Of a stretch of DNA of 64,000 nucleotides, positions 23,608 through 34,249 are shown piece after piece (the stretch's first letter is position 1; every line of letters begins with the position of its first letter). The notes under the pieces were generated by a model. The model had not been told where the DNA came from, did not search any database, and saw nothing but the letters and a program-made list of their open reading frames with translations. Source of the DNA: Dryas octopetala (taxonomy: Eukaryota > Streptophyta > Magnoliopsida > Rosales > Rosaceae). The stretch covers positions 20,783,923 through 20,847,922 of the forward strand of contig OY992834.1 in assembly GCA_963921425.1 (NCBI GenBank), read 5' to 3'. A program made the translations under genes and the position numbers.

Positions 23608-24396
23608 ATTCTTACCAAAGCAAAAAAGAAAAAAGCAATCAAAACCTAGTTCTATTCATATATATGGGAATGAGGAATTGTTAGGAGAAACTTGGTAATT
23701 TATAGGGCCATGGTCTGTTAACTAATGCTGAACTTTATTAACTATTAGTCGAATCTCAGATTTCTTTCCATTTACGTACTACCATTTTATAAGATTATTT
23801 GCTTATATTCCTTAGTTATAAAAAATTATATGTAAGAAAATATAGTAACGCTCTAAAACATTACGTAACTTAATAAAAAAATACCGCCCTTTTGGGTCCA
23901 CCACATGGTGTATCACGTCATCTAAATCGTTCATTTTTTAAGGTCATATCAAACATCATTTTTACGAAAAATCATTAAAATCGAAAGTCGTTTATTTATC
24001 AAACACTGAACAAAAAAAAATAGAAATCCGGGTGTGTGAAGTTTAAAACTTTTTAAATATGATTAGCAAGGGGAAGCATAAGTTTCAAAAACCTTTATCA
24101 AAACTTTGAGATTTTCTTTACAAATGCAAAATCTAGTTGGTAATATGGAAGAATAAAGTATAAGTTCTAAAGTTTGTGTGGAGTTTACGATCATACCTTT
24201 GAAGACCCTCCTCTCTTTGACTTGGTATCCAAGTCACCTTCTCCTCCATCAAAGGGTTCCGACACCATAGGGATTGGTTCTCCAAGAACCACAAAATGGG
24301 TCCCTCCACGATATGTTTGGTGAGAAGGCTTAGAATCAATATTTGCTAAAAGAGTTTTGATCCTAAGACTAGATAGGTTAGGTTTGCTCTCTAGGA

Positions 24397-24530
24397 TCTA
24401 CCTCAGCAGATAACCTAGAGAGCGAACTCTACAAATTAAAGGGAACTTTAGAAGAGCTTAAGGAGAAGGTCTCAAGAAAAAGGAGGAGGTGCTTCTAGCC
24501 CAGTCTTCTTCACCCTCAATGGATCGAAAA
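24397..24530 (+). pseudogene. second type I MADS-like fragment, opposite strand
   Basis: The plus strand reads ESELYKLKGTLEELKEKVS, then after a one-base shift KKEEVLLAQSSSP, then a stop. LKGTLEELKEKV aligns with the LKGALEKLKKNV segment of the fragment 0.8 kb away on the other strand. The two may be an inverted pair of decayed AGL62-like copies. A 14-bp hairpin (GCTCTCTAGG with CCTAGAGAGC) lies just upstream at about 24388-24425. Confidence 0.4.
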
Positions 24531-26093
24531 CTCAACTGAAATATTGTTTGATACCCCTCGAACTGAGCCAGCAGGTGGGGTACTTCTTTTATTGGTCCTA
24601 ATGGCCTGTACAAATTTTGTAAGAAAGCTAGTGAGCAGATGGAACAAATTCAACATCACCAACAATAGTATAGTAACAATGACTTTATAGTTAATTTTTT
24701 TTTTTTTTTTTTTCACTTTTTGTCTTCTCTTTTGGTGTATAAAAATTGGTTATAAATAGCTAATATTAATATACAAAACTGAATTGAACCCAATATTTTC
24801 TCACTTGTTCATACAACTCGATCTGCTTTATTGTTGCAATATAAATTAAAGGTATTTCCATGATCCTTTAGTTTTTTTCAACATATAAAAATGAGGTACA
24901 ATTGATGCATGTAACATATATATACTACAACATCAAATAAATTGACAAGAATATAAATGAAGAAATATATAGAAAAGCAGAAGAGATATATTGATATATA
25001 CCAGATTGAACTCAGAACTGAATGGTTTGGTCACTTGCTCTGTGAAGAATTGCCATGGTGTTCCCGTTGGCACAAATGAAGAGAAACGATGGGTGGCGAG
25101 TTTGGTGATCGACTGGTGATTGAGTATGTGATTTACAACTGATTATAGAGGGAGAAATTAACACAAAAAAGGAAACTAGGGTTTTGAGATTTCAGGTACA
25201 TTCTATATATCCTTCTTGAAATTTTGAACGGCCAAGCAAATATGCAAAGGGTATTATGAGTGAGGCAACTGAAGGCTGGATACAATGAATGTGTTGAATA
25301 TTTTCCACTCTATATATACTATAGCAGATATTTTAGTAAGTAGGCCAAATATTATTGAATTTCTTCCATGTAATGTCCTTAAAATTAGGATTTGACAGAT
25401 AATTAATTGGTCAATCCAATTCATATGTTATTTTTCATTTCCATTAATGATTTGGCAGATAATTAATTGGTCATACCTTCCTCCTACATAATCACATCCA
25501 TCTTAAATCGTACGTCAATGTGAAATTGGCATGGAAATATGAGTTTAATTGAGTCAAATATTGTAAAACTCATATGTTATTTTTCTTTCTATAAGCGACT
25601 TGATTGATGATTGCTTTGCTTCTAATTAAAATCATGATCTTAATAACTTAATATATACGTTATTATGAAATTGGAAAGACAAGTGGAGTTAAATTTAGTA
25701 TTATAACGCTCAATGTATTTTGAATAAGTTGTGCTCAAACTTTTTTTGAATACTTTTTTTTTTTCAAGCTTGAACTTGATTTATCTTGACTATGAAGAGT
25801 CGAACTTTAAATAAGTCAAGTATGAGCTTAAAAGAACATGAGATATTGAGATAGTTGGGCTGAAATTAAACTATAATCACAGGGGTGCGATTGTTGGCTG
25901 GCATTTATATTTCCTCTGCATATATATAGTTATTAGTGAGGTGCTTAATTTGTTCAAGAATAATGTTGATCGCCTGCTTGTATATATAATTTTTTTTTTT
26001 TTTTTCAAGCTTTCTGCTTTACCTTAGTATAATCTACTTTCTCTTTTTTATTTTTTTTACAGGGGATGACATCCACACTCGTAAAGCAGCTAA
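24531..26093. other. intergenic, nothing recognised
   Basis: AT-rich sequence with homopolymer runs and a GATAATTAATTGGTCA motif repeated near 25398 and 25456. No coding signature or element ends were identified. Confidence 0.5.
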
Positions 26094-26200
26094 CACTACA
26101 AGAAAAATATATTTGGGCAACAAAACTTTGGGAACGAACTCAAATTCGTCACCCAAAGAGGCTTTGGGCGACGAACTCTAACATTTGTCGCCTAAGCCCA
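26094..26200 (+). mobile_element. CACTA (En/Spm) terminus
   Basis: The sequence CACTACAAGAAAAA at 26094 is the classic plant CACTA terminal motif. It is followed by short subterminal repeats with TTTGGGCGACGAA and related forms (GGGCAACAAA, GGGAACGAAC). No matching TTCTTGTAGTG right end was found by reading, so the far boundary is unknown. Confidence 0.6.
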
Positions 26201-26269
26201 TCAATGTATCTTGACAGAGAAATTCAATCCAAAACAAGTCCAAATTCAGTCCAACAACTCACAAGCAAC

Positions 26270-27205
26270 AAATAAATGGAAATAGGACAGAAATTGAGTG
26301 GAAACAGCTCTACCGGCCACCACACGCCGAGGAGCCCGCGGTGGCCGTGAGCTTCAAAACTGGGTTTTTCAAATGAATAAGTTTCAGCTCAAACCAAGCA
26401 TACAGAATCAAAGAGGAGGTCGAGGGGAATCAAAACATACCTCACTCGACGGAAAACACCGCCGGAAAAGCCAAAATCTGGCCGGAGAAGACAACTGGCC
26501 CTGTGGCTTCGATTTGCGTGCTGTAATGGTTCGATGAACGACCGACAACCACCCATGGACTCACCGCGACTAGGGGGAGAAGACCCAAGTGGTCCTGCGT
26601 CTCGATTTGGCCGGAGAACAACCGATCGCTGCCGAGCTAGCCGGACTGGATTTGCGTCGATTCCTCGTCGTGGGTGGTCGGCCGGAGAAATAGAGAGACC
26701 AGTGAGAGAGAGAGAGAGAGAGGAGAAGGAGGCGAGCTCGGGGAGCCTTCGTCCTCCTCTATCTGCCGCCGGACGCACACCCATGCGCCGGTGGCAGGCG
26801 CAGCTGCACACTTGCAGCGAGTGAGAGAGAGAGAGAGAGAGACGAGGAAGAGCGAGAAAGAGAGACACGAGGAAGAGAGGAGAGAGAATGAGAAAAAATA
26901 GACTTTTTGAATATTTAAAACTCATTCACGCAAAATTACAAAAATACCCCTCACTTTGAACATCCGTAAAACCCAACCGTAACTCCGATTTACACGTACT
27001 TCGTGTCTACGAACTCGTTGACTCGAAATCTTCCCAACAAGCCCAAAGTCAAAATCAAAAGTCTACTACTTTCAAAAGTCAACTTTGAGTCGAGTTCAAT
27101 TTAAAAAAAATTAAATCACAACTTTTTTATTTCTTAAATCAAATCTCAAAATCTTTAAAATAAATTCTCAAAATATTTAGAATAAATCTTTAAAAATACG
27201 GGGTT
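26270..27205. other. GC-rich transposon leader or LTR sequence with GA repeats
   Basis: A locally GC-rich block has repeated GCCGGAGAA-type motifs and two (GA)n runs (26704-26722, 26823-26842), then an AT-rich tail ending AAATACGGGG. The same ending appears to continue at 29639 (TCTCACAATTTGGG), as though split by the 2.4 kb LTR inserted at 27206. Open frames here come from low-complexity sequence. Confidence 0.45.
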
Positions 27206-29638
27206 TGTAATGTCCTAAAATAATAATAATAATAATAAATATAATAATAAATAGATAAATAAACATTGGGCTACATTTCTAATGTTTGAGCTTTAGCTTA
27301 ATTTTCTACAACATACAAAGCCCAACTTGAAAAAAAAAAAAAAAAAAAAAGAGGAAGAAGGGATAACACCAACGCCATCAGCCTTCTCAAATTAGAACAC
27401 CTAAGCCTTGATCAAGGGTGATGATTTCTTTAGAGGGATGAATCCTTATTTAAATAATGATTAGGTTCATCTCTTCTTAATTGAAAATATAAGCCAATTA
27501 GACTATAAAGTATGCTTAAGAATACTCTTGAACAACAAAACTGAACATAGAAAAAGAAGAGAGCGAGAGAGAGAGGAAGAGAAAGAGAAAGACAGAGAGA
27601 GAGAAAGAGAAAGAGAGAGAGTGAGTGAACTGGAAAGGGACAGAAATGGGAGGGAAGAAACTTGCGAAGGTTAGAGTTCAAAGTTAAACTTCATCCTTCT
27701 TGGTTGTTTAGACTTTGCTTAAATAATTGAACTAACATCTTTTAGTCTCTGTGTTTTTCTTTTTACTGTAGGAATCACAAGTTTTAGCCTCTTTTTAACT
27801 CCAAAGGATAGGAAGGAAGGTAAGCTCAAGGAACCATGTGCGTTCTTAGCAATTTTTCTTTTGAATATTTTTTTTTTAAATTTTGTTTATACCTCTTTGT
27901 TTAATGTTGTTAAACTAAAAATAGTTCATTTATAACCTTATTATAGCCATAGGAATATGTTTTGAGGGTTGAAAACGAAAGAAAATGAAAAACAAAGAAA
28001 AATGAAAAATCTGGAAATTTTTCCAGAAAATTCGCATGTTCGTATGGCCTCCTTTCGAGCCTTATAACTTGAGTTTTAACCGTTCTTTTTTCATGTTTTT
28101 TATATGGTTGTAAAGAGGTGATGCAGAGCTTTAAAACAAGTATAAGTTTGCTCAATTTGATGAAGGTTTGATAGGTCAAAAGTCGAGTAAAAAATGAGAT
28201 AAAAAAACTGGAAAATCTGGAAAACAGAGACTATTTTAAAGAGACGATGAACAGTGACCGGCCAGCCACCTCACTCGCACCGCCAGCGCGTGCGGCTGTT
28301 TCCGGCGACCGTTTTCGCCCAATTTTCACCCTCATAACTCTATTTTTCGATACGAATCCATTGGTACAACCGTACAAGTTTCGCGTCAATTCGACACCTC
28401 TAAGTTAGAGTGTGAGTTACACTCTCCTTAAAAAGAGAGTGAAATAAATTTAAATTTAATTAAGTTATATCTAACTATATTTTTTAAACTTTTTAGACCC
28501 GAACACATAGGAACGAACCAAGAAGGAACTCGTGCTCAAGAAATTAAGTTAGGGTCTCTATTTCTCCAATGATTGGACTATATTACAATTAATCCTTGTG
28601 TCATGTTGTGTGATTTATTTTCTTGTAATAATTTATCTTTATTACTTGTGATGCTATTTCTTCATTAAATGTATCAAGTGCATTATATTTGTGAATAAGC
28701 TTTTATTATTAATCTTGTGTATGCACTGTGAAATTTCCTAAGTCTGTGATACACTCAAATTGCGTAAGGTTGAATTATTATGCATGTACAATTTAATTTC
28801 TCTATACATGCATTAATGTTTATTTTTACATGCATAATCATAAGTGCATAAAGAAAGTGTGATTGTGAACAAGGTTAAGAAAATGATTAATTGAGACACC
28901 AAGAAGAGAGGGAGATGAACTTGGTGGTCTCGTGATTTATTAGAGACACCATGGAGAAAGGGAGATGTACCTGGTGATCTCATGATTTGTGGAAGAATTA
29001 TTGAAAAACAAAGTGGAATTAATAATATTCAAAATATTTGGGCTTAAGGGACGGACGAGTGTTGGCTCATACTTAGGACATTCGGGTCCACAGTGGAAAA
29101 ATGCACGGTATGGGACGTGTAGGCCTGTTTGTCTTGGGTATGTGTCAACGGGAATGGTTAAGGAGTGAGTACACACATTCTCATTGCATATAATTGAAAT
29201 CATTATCTGTATTTCTTTTCTTTACTGAGACATTGATTAAATGTGATAACTGGCCATGAGGGATCACTATACCCTACTGAGCCTTAAAAGCTCACTCCCT
29301 AATAGATCGTGAAGGTGACGGAAATATGACCGATGATGTGGAATACCCAAGGGAAATTTAGAGAATTTGCTGGAGTACTATGTTTGTTTGTTTATCAAGA
29401 CATTGTAATATATAAGAAGATGAAGATCTAGTATGGTACTCTTGGAACAGTAGTTTGCTAAATAAAGTCTATTTTTGTTTATTTTCACTTTACTTAGTTT
29501 CTTCAATTATTTTATATTCTTTTCTTTTCTTTTCTTTTCACGTCTTAATTGTAGAAATAATTTTATTAATTTGCGATTAGGACGTAAGTCACGCTTCACT
29601 TCTAGATATTATATTTTATTCAGGATTGGGGTGTGACA
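27206..29638 (+). mobile_element. long solo LTR (Ty3/gypsy Tekay/Del-like), 2.43 kb
   Basis: It begins TGTAATGTCC and ends GGGTGTGACA. The flanking pentamers are GGGTT (27201-27205) and GGGTC (29639-29643), a target-site duplication with one difference. Inside are features I associate with chromovirus LTRs: paired GAGACACCA...GGTGATCTC blocks (28893-28985), GGGATCACTATACCC and a late AGCTCACTCCC motif. No polyprotein lies next to it. It interrupts an older LTR-like sequence. Confidence 0.6.
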
Positions 29639-29953
29639 GGGTCTCACAATTTGGGTTTTACTATACTTTGGTAATTCATTTTTTGGGTGTTGAATTAACT
29701 ATTTTACCCTAGCGGGTTAGTTAATTGTTATTTACTTATTTATTTTGATTTTATTATTTTTTTAAAAGATCATGTTGTGTAATGAATACTCTGATCCAAC
29801 CTGGTTCATATAATTTATAAAAGGCTTAACCTACCTTGAGTTTCTTGGGGATTAATGTTGGATTTTTTGTGTTAATTTCTTGAAAAATTCAAGAAAGGTG
29901 CCTCTGCCGAACGCCTGGGGTTCAGGGTGCGATAGTTGAAGTGGTATCAGAGC
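29639..29953 (+). mobile_element. 3' end of an older LTR plus tRNA-Met primer binding site
   Basis: TGGTATCAGAGC at 29942-29953 is the standard plant retrotransposon primer binding site complementary to initiator tRNA-Met. It follows GGTTCAGGGTGCGATA, which looks like an LTR end (normally ...GCGACA) with a mutated last dinucleotide. The LTR body upstream is split by the solo LTR at 27206-29638. No gag or pol frame follows; other fragments take over. Confidence 0.55.
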
Positions 29954-30097
29954 GATTTCAAAGCACATAGGAAGTTTTCTTAAAACTCTTTAAACAAAAT
30001 TTACAAATTTTCAAACAAATTTTGAAATGTCTTTTCATAAGCACATGTTTATGAAACGTTTTTAATTCGGAAATTTTTCTTAAAAAAAAATTTGAAA

Positions 30098-30274
30098 AAA
30101 CAAAGAATGATGATTCCACTTTTCGTGGAACTTGCAGTAGGTTTTGCCTCTCAACTCCTCGGGCGAAGGCAATTTCTTGCCTGATTCAAGCTTAATCTTT
30201 CCTACTGCATACAAGCAATCGAAAATCCTATCCGTTGCCGATCTATCAAAGGCGCGCATAATACTTCGGCACAA
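30098..30274 (-). pseudogene. Ty3/gypsy polyprotein fragment
   Basis: The minus-strand translation contains KLESGKKLPSPEELRGK then TYCKFHEKWNHH. A (K/R)GK-x-YCK-xH segment of this type lies between gag and protease in plant Ogre/Tat-like gypsy polyproteins. Only about 60 codons are present, in opposite orientation to the neighbouring LTR, so it is a stray fragment. Confidence 0.5.
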
Positions 30275-30569
30275 ACACTTCTCTTTTATGCTTACCCAGC
30301 CATGTCATCACTACCGTTTGTTTTTTACCTCTCTTTGGTTTTGCCAACGCCTCGTAGGTGGACGGCATGTGGAAAAAAATCTGTGCAACTACTGCTTCAG
30401 CTTCTTCAATTTCATTAGTTTCCATGGGGTAAACCTCCGCTATATGAGCAGCTGCACTTCAGTAATAAGTCCCCTTTCCATAATTCTCGGGTCTTGAGCA
30501 TGCATGATGAATATGTGAGGGCATAGGTGGTTCCCTTTCCACCTTTGTGTGTGTAACAAGAGTCATGGC

Positions 30570-31094
30570 AAGCCCTGGCTATGGGTGAGTTAAAACTGAA
30601 TATTGATGGGGCTTTTGATCAATTGACTGTGTTTGGAAGTGTAGGTCTATTGTCCGTAATGGGACGAGAGAGGTAGCGGTGGCTTTGGCCATCTTGGGCG
30701 TATCTCTTCTCCCCAACAAGCAGAAATATTAGCTATGCATCATGGATTGGAGCTCACCTTGGGTGCGAAATATAGTGCTATTTGTCTTGAGTCTGATGCG
30801 CAAGTTGTAGTCTCTCGGCTTCAGAATCTTGGTAATGATTTTGCACCTGATGGCCATCTCATGGATGAAACTAAGGGAGTATGGAGGTTGTTTTCTAATT
30901 CGACTTGTTCTTTTATTCCTTGTCATTGTAATCAAGCGGCGCATATGCTCGCTTCTTTTGCTTTGCTTAGTGATTGTTGGGTTGATTGGGATCATAAAGG
31001 TCTTGTATGGCTTTGTGATCAGTTGGGCCAAGATTTTGTACCTCCCTTATAAATTTCTAATGAAATCTCTCATTAATTCAATTAAAAAAAAAAA
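30570..31094 (+). pseudogene. 5'-truncated LINE, RNase H domain and poly-A tail
   Basis: The translation begins ELKLNIDGAFD, the usual first strand of the plant non-LTR RNase H domain with its catalytic Asp. After frameshifts and a stop it resumes at 30735 with MHHGLELTLGAKYSAICLE and SDAQVVVSRLQ, then IPCHCNQAAHMLASFAL (the H/N-xxA-H-LA motif). The frame ends at 31052 and an A11 tail sits at 31084-31094. This is the expected structure of a truncated LINE 3' end. It directly precedes the promoter region of the first cysteine-rich gene. Confidence 0.75.
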
Positions 31095-31097
31095 GAT

Positions 31098-31627
31098 TCA
31101 TCCACGCTCACATAAGGTTGGATAACATATTTTTCTTCAAGATAAAACAAGACTTGCATAGTTTTTTGTACGATTAATTAAGAACTCCAGTAAGTTCAAA
31201 ATAGTTAAGATAGGATCTCTCATATACTAAAATAAATATAAGAATAATTACAAAAGGAATAACTAGGATGCCGACCACTACACTCATACTCAATTGCAAT
31301 TTAGATGTATAAAAGCCTTTAAATATTAATTAGATGTAAATATATTGTAACGCAGATAGAAATCATCAAAACATATATGTAAATTAAATTTAATACTACT
31401 TTATTTTAAATCTATAAAGATTCCAACATTAATCTGTTGCCATATGAGGCTTGATATAATTTTACTAGGAAGTAATTAATTGACTTTCCCTTTACTAGAT
31501 ATCTTTAGTGTTAAAACAAGTCATGTCAAACCTCTATAAATAAATCCCAAAGAGCCTCACTCTGTACTGCAAAGCAAACCTTGAAATTAACATCAATCGA
31601 TCCCAAGTGTCACATAATCAAACAAAA
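31098..31627 (+). promoter_or_regulatory. promoter and 5'UTR of cysteine-rich gene 1
   Basis: This block shares motifs in the same order with the regions before genes 4 and 5. They are CACAAGGTTGGATA-like sequence (genes 1 and 5), CAAAATAGTT then ATAGGATCTCTCAT, TTGCAATTTAGATGTATA at 31294-31311, and a TATAAA box at 31535-31540. The leader contains GTACTGCAAAGCAAACCTTG, common to all four complete copies with small changes. This implies shared regulation. Confidence 0.7.
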
Positions 31628-32286
31628 ATGGAGAAGACTGTTATCAACTGTGTCCTCTTCTTGGTCATTGCATCTTGTGAGTTTTTCTCATTGGTTTTCA
31701 AAAAAAATTATAGTAGAAAGAGTAGTGTTAGGGATTCCAAATATGCACTCATATGAACACTTCAACACTTGAATTGACTACTGGATTCACTTTTAAGGTT
31801 TTAATTTTAAAATGACATATGAACTCGATCATGTCTCACTAATAAAACTTTATATATGCAGGTGTACCATTATTTTCAATGTTGACAGGAGCTGAAGCCA
31901 GGAGTCGAGATAAATTTTGTGTCACTCAAAATCACTGCAAAGACTATCCTTGTGGCAGTTCAGGCATCATAGCTAAATGTGTTGTCCACCACTGCTTATG
32001 CACAGGTGCACCCCTCCCTGGGCCCATAGGCCCAGTAGTACCTGAAATCGCTCCTACTCCGGAAACGCACCATTGCTTTACTTCCGCGGACTGCAAAGAT
32101 GTTATATGTGTTATCGGTGAAGTTGTTTGTGGCGATGGAAAATGCATATGCATAGACCAAGAACAGTCTGACAAGAAGCCAAAACAATGTTCCAAATGGA
32201 CTGACTGCACAGGAATTTCATGTCCATTGCCATTGGAAAAGCTCGAATGTGTTAATGGTGAATGCAAATGCGTGAACTGGCCTTGA
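31628..32286 (+). CDS. secreted three-module cysteine-rich protein, copy 1
   Basis: Exons 31628-31676 and 31862-32286 encode 157 residues; the intron is GT-AG, phase 1, 185 nt. Exon 1 gives MEKTVINCVLFLVIAS and the split codon is Cys17. The signal peptide should end after AEA (residue 29). The mature chain has three six-cysteine modules at residues 36-63, 88-113 and 126-153. Each fits C-x5-C-x4-C-x6-8-C-x4-C-x-C and commonly has DCKD at the second Cys. A Pro-rich linker (64-87) joins modules 1 and 2. The cysteine spacing and the intron after the signal region resemble NCR/late nodulin and defensin-like peptides, which are secreted and often antimicrobial or signalling. No function is proven here. 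Several modules in one chain is unusual for those families. Confidence 0.85.
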
Positions 32287-32614
32287 ACTTCAAGCTACAT
32301 GCTCTTTGTTTTGTTCTCCTAGCCTAGCTAGCTAGTTAGGTGCAGCTACAAAAATATTGTGTAGCAAAACATGTAGCGATGTCTGTTTTAGTCTTTCTTC
32401 AAACAATGAAATAATTCACAAAATGAATTCTTCAATAATATATATGGTTTTGTTTGAGCCGAAACTTTATTGGTAGGGTTAAGGGTAGAGATCCTCGACC
32501 CAATCTTCCTTGATTGCAAAAAATAAAAAATAAAAAATAAATTAAATTCTTCAAATTATTAGCAAATGATGGCCTAATATGTGCAAATTGAACCCTATTG
32601 ACATAGAAGTTTTG

Positions 32615-33745
32615 GCGAAATTCTACAATGACTGTAAGCATACGATGCCGTCAAGAATGTGGTAACTTAGGATCAAGTTTATGATAACTTACCACATTCT
32701 TGATCACTAGTTACCACTTACCTGAGCGTTTCTTCAAGAACAGGTCTCGATTAGGATCAAGTTTGTGGTATTTTACCATATTCTTGATCACTAGTTACCA
32801 TATTCTTGAGCGTTTATTCAAGAATTGATAACTCCAGATTAAGTTTCTGGTAACTTACCACATTCTTAACTGCTATTTACCACATTCTTGAGCGTTTATT
32901 CAAGAACTGGTAACTTCAAATCAAGTTTGTGGTAACTTACCACATTCTTAACTGCTAGTTATCACATTCTTGAGTGTTTATTCAATAACAGGTAACGCTG
33001 GATCAAGTTTGTAGTAACTCTTCAAAAAAGGTCTATCTAAATGAGTTACCACTTCTTGATATCTCGCTCAAGTTATTGTTAACTCCGAATCAAGTTTTGG
33101 GTAACTTACCACATTCTTAATCGCTAGTTACCACATTCTTGAGTGTTCATTCAAGAACTGGTAATTCGAGATCAAGTTTGTGGTAACTTACCACATTTTT
33201 TATTGCTAGTTACCACATTATTGAGCGTTTATTTAAGAACTGGTAACTCCGGATCAAGTTTGTGGTAACTCTTCAAAAAAGACCTATCTAGATGAGTTAC
33301 CATTTATTAATATGTCACTCAAGTTATTGGTAACTCGAGATCAAGTTTTGAGTAACTTACCACATTTAATCGCTAGTTACCACATTCTTAAGCTTTCATT
33401 GAAGAACTGGTAACTCCAGATCAAGTTTGTGATAACTCTTCAAAAAATGTCTATCTAGATGAGTTACCACTTTAGATATCTTGTTCAAGTTATTGGTAAC
33501 TCAAGATCAAGTTTGTGGTAATTTAACACATTCTTGATAACTAGTTGCCGCATTCTTGATTGTTCATTCAAGAACTGGTAACTCGAGATCAAGTTTGTGG
33601 TAAGTTACCACATTCTTGATTGCTAGTTACCACTTACTTAAGCTAGGAAGTTACCACTATCTTGATTGTCAGTTACCACATTCTTGATCGCTAGTTACCA
33701 TATTTTTGACGGCATTGTATGCCTGTAGTCATTGTAGAAGCTCTC
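32615..33745. mobile_element. Mutator-like non-autonomous element with tandem-repeat interior
   Basis: Terminal inverted repeats of about 45 bp share TTCTACAATGACT and ATGCCGTCAA, and the arms continue to GTGGTAACT on the left and ATGGTAACT in the reversed right end. Flanks are GAAGTTTTG (32606-32614) and AAAGTTCTG (33746-33754). The paralogous spacer at about 35908 has an uninterrupted GAAGTTCTG, so this is a 9-bp target duplication with one change per side. The interior is about ten degenerate units of 85-100 bp built on GGTAACT, GATCAAGTTTGTGGTAACTT, ACCACATTCTTGAT and GCTAGTTACCACATTCTTGA. There is no coding capacity. Confidence 0.85.
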
Positions 33746-34249
33746 AAAGTTCTGATAGCCAGAGAAACTCTCTAAAAGATATGGAGAAATTTTCACTAGC
33801 TTGCGATTGTTCTCTTCATCGATTATTTAGTAATCGCATATGTATCATGTTAACCGTGTTTCATCATTAATATATAAATCTCTAATTAATGTATCCCAAA
33901 GTTGCTCAAATATTTAATGGACAAATTTTGAACAACTCTAAGGAACTTCAAACAAGGACCATATCACTTTATAAACAAATCAATCACAAGTTAACACGTA
34001 TGTTGATATTTTTTTTCTCTTTTTTCTTGTCAATTATTAACTAAATCTTTCTTGTATATCAAGATATATGAGTGGACATGTAGTTTCCATTGCCATTGTT
34101 CCCGTTATTCCTTGGCGGCTGGCGAACCAGCTGCCGAGGAGCTAACACCATACCTTGGCGGATGTCCGCCATGGTTTTGATATTGTTGTTGGTGCCGTTG
34201 TTCGTGAACACCTGCCCTTGCTTCATCTCCGTTTACCCCATTCACTCCA

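Noticed and set aside
24133-24339. 68-codon minus-strand frame between the two MADS fragments
   Set aside because: It does not match the MADS C-terminal pattern and has no second line of support.
26389-26925. 178-codon minus-strand open frame over GC-rich and GA-repeat sequence
   Set aside because: It reads through (GA)n tracts as Leu/Ser repeats and has no domain. The region looks like transposon leader or LTR sequence.
29942-29953. TGGTATCAGAGC as a possible tRNA gene piece
   Set aside because: No cloverleaf surrounds it. It is the complement of a tRNA 3' end, which is a retrotransposon primer binding site.
32615-33745. Regularly spaced repeats that superficially resemble a CRISPR array
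   Set aside because: The genome is plant, the units are degenerate without unique spacers, and the array sits inside a transposon with inverted ends.
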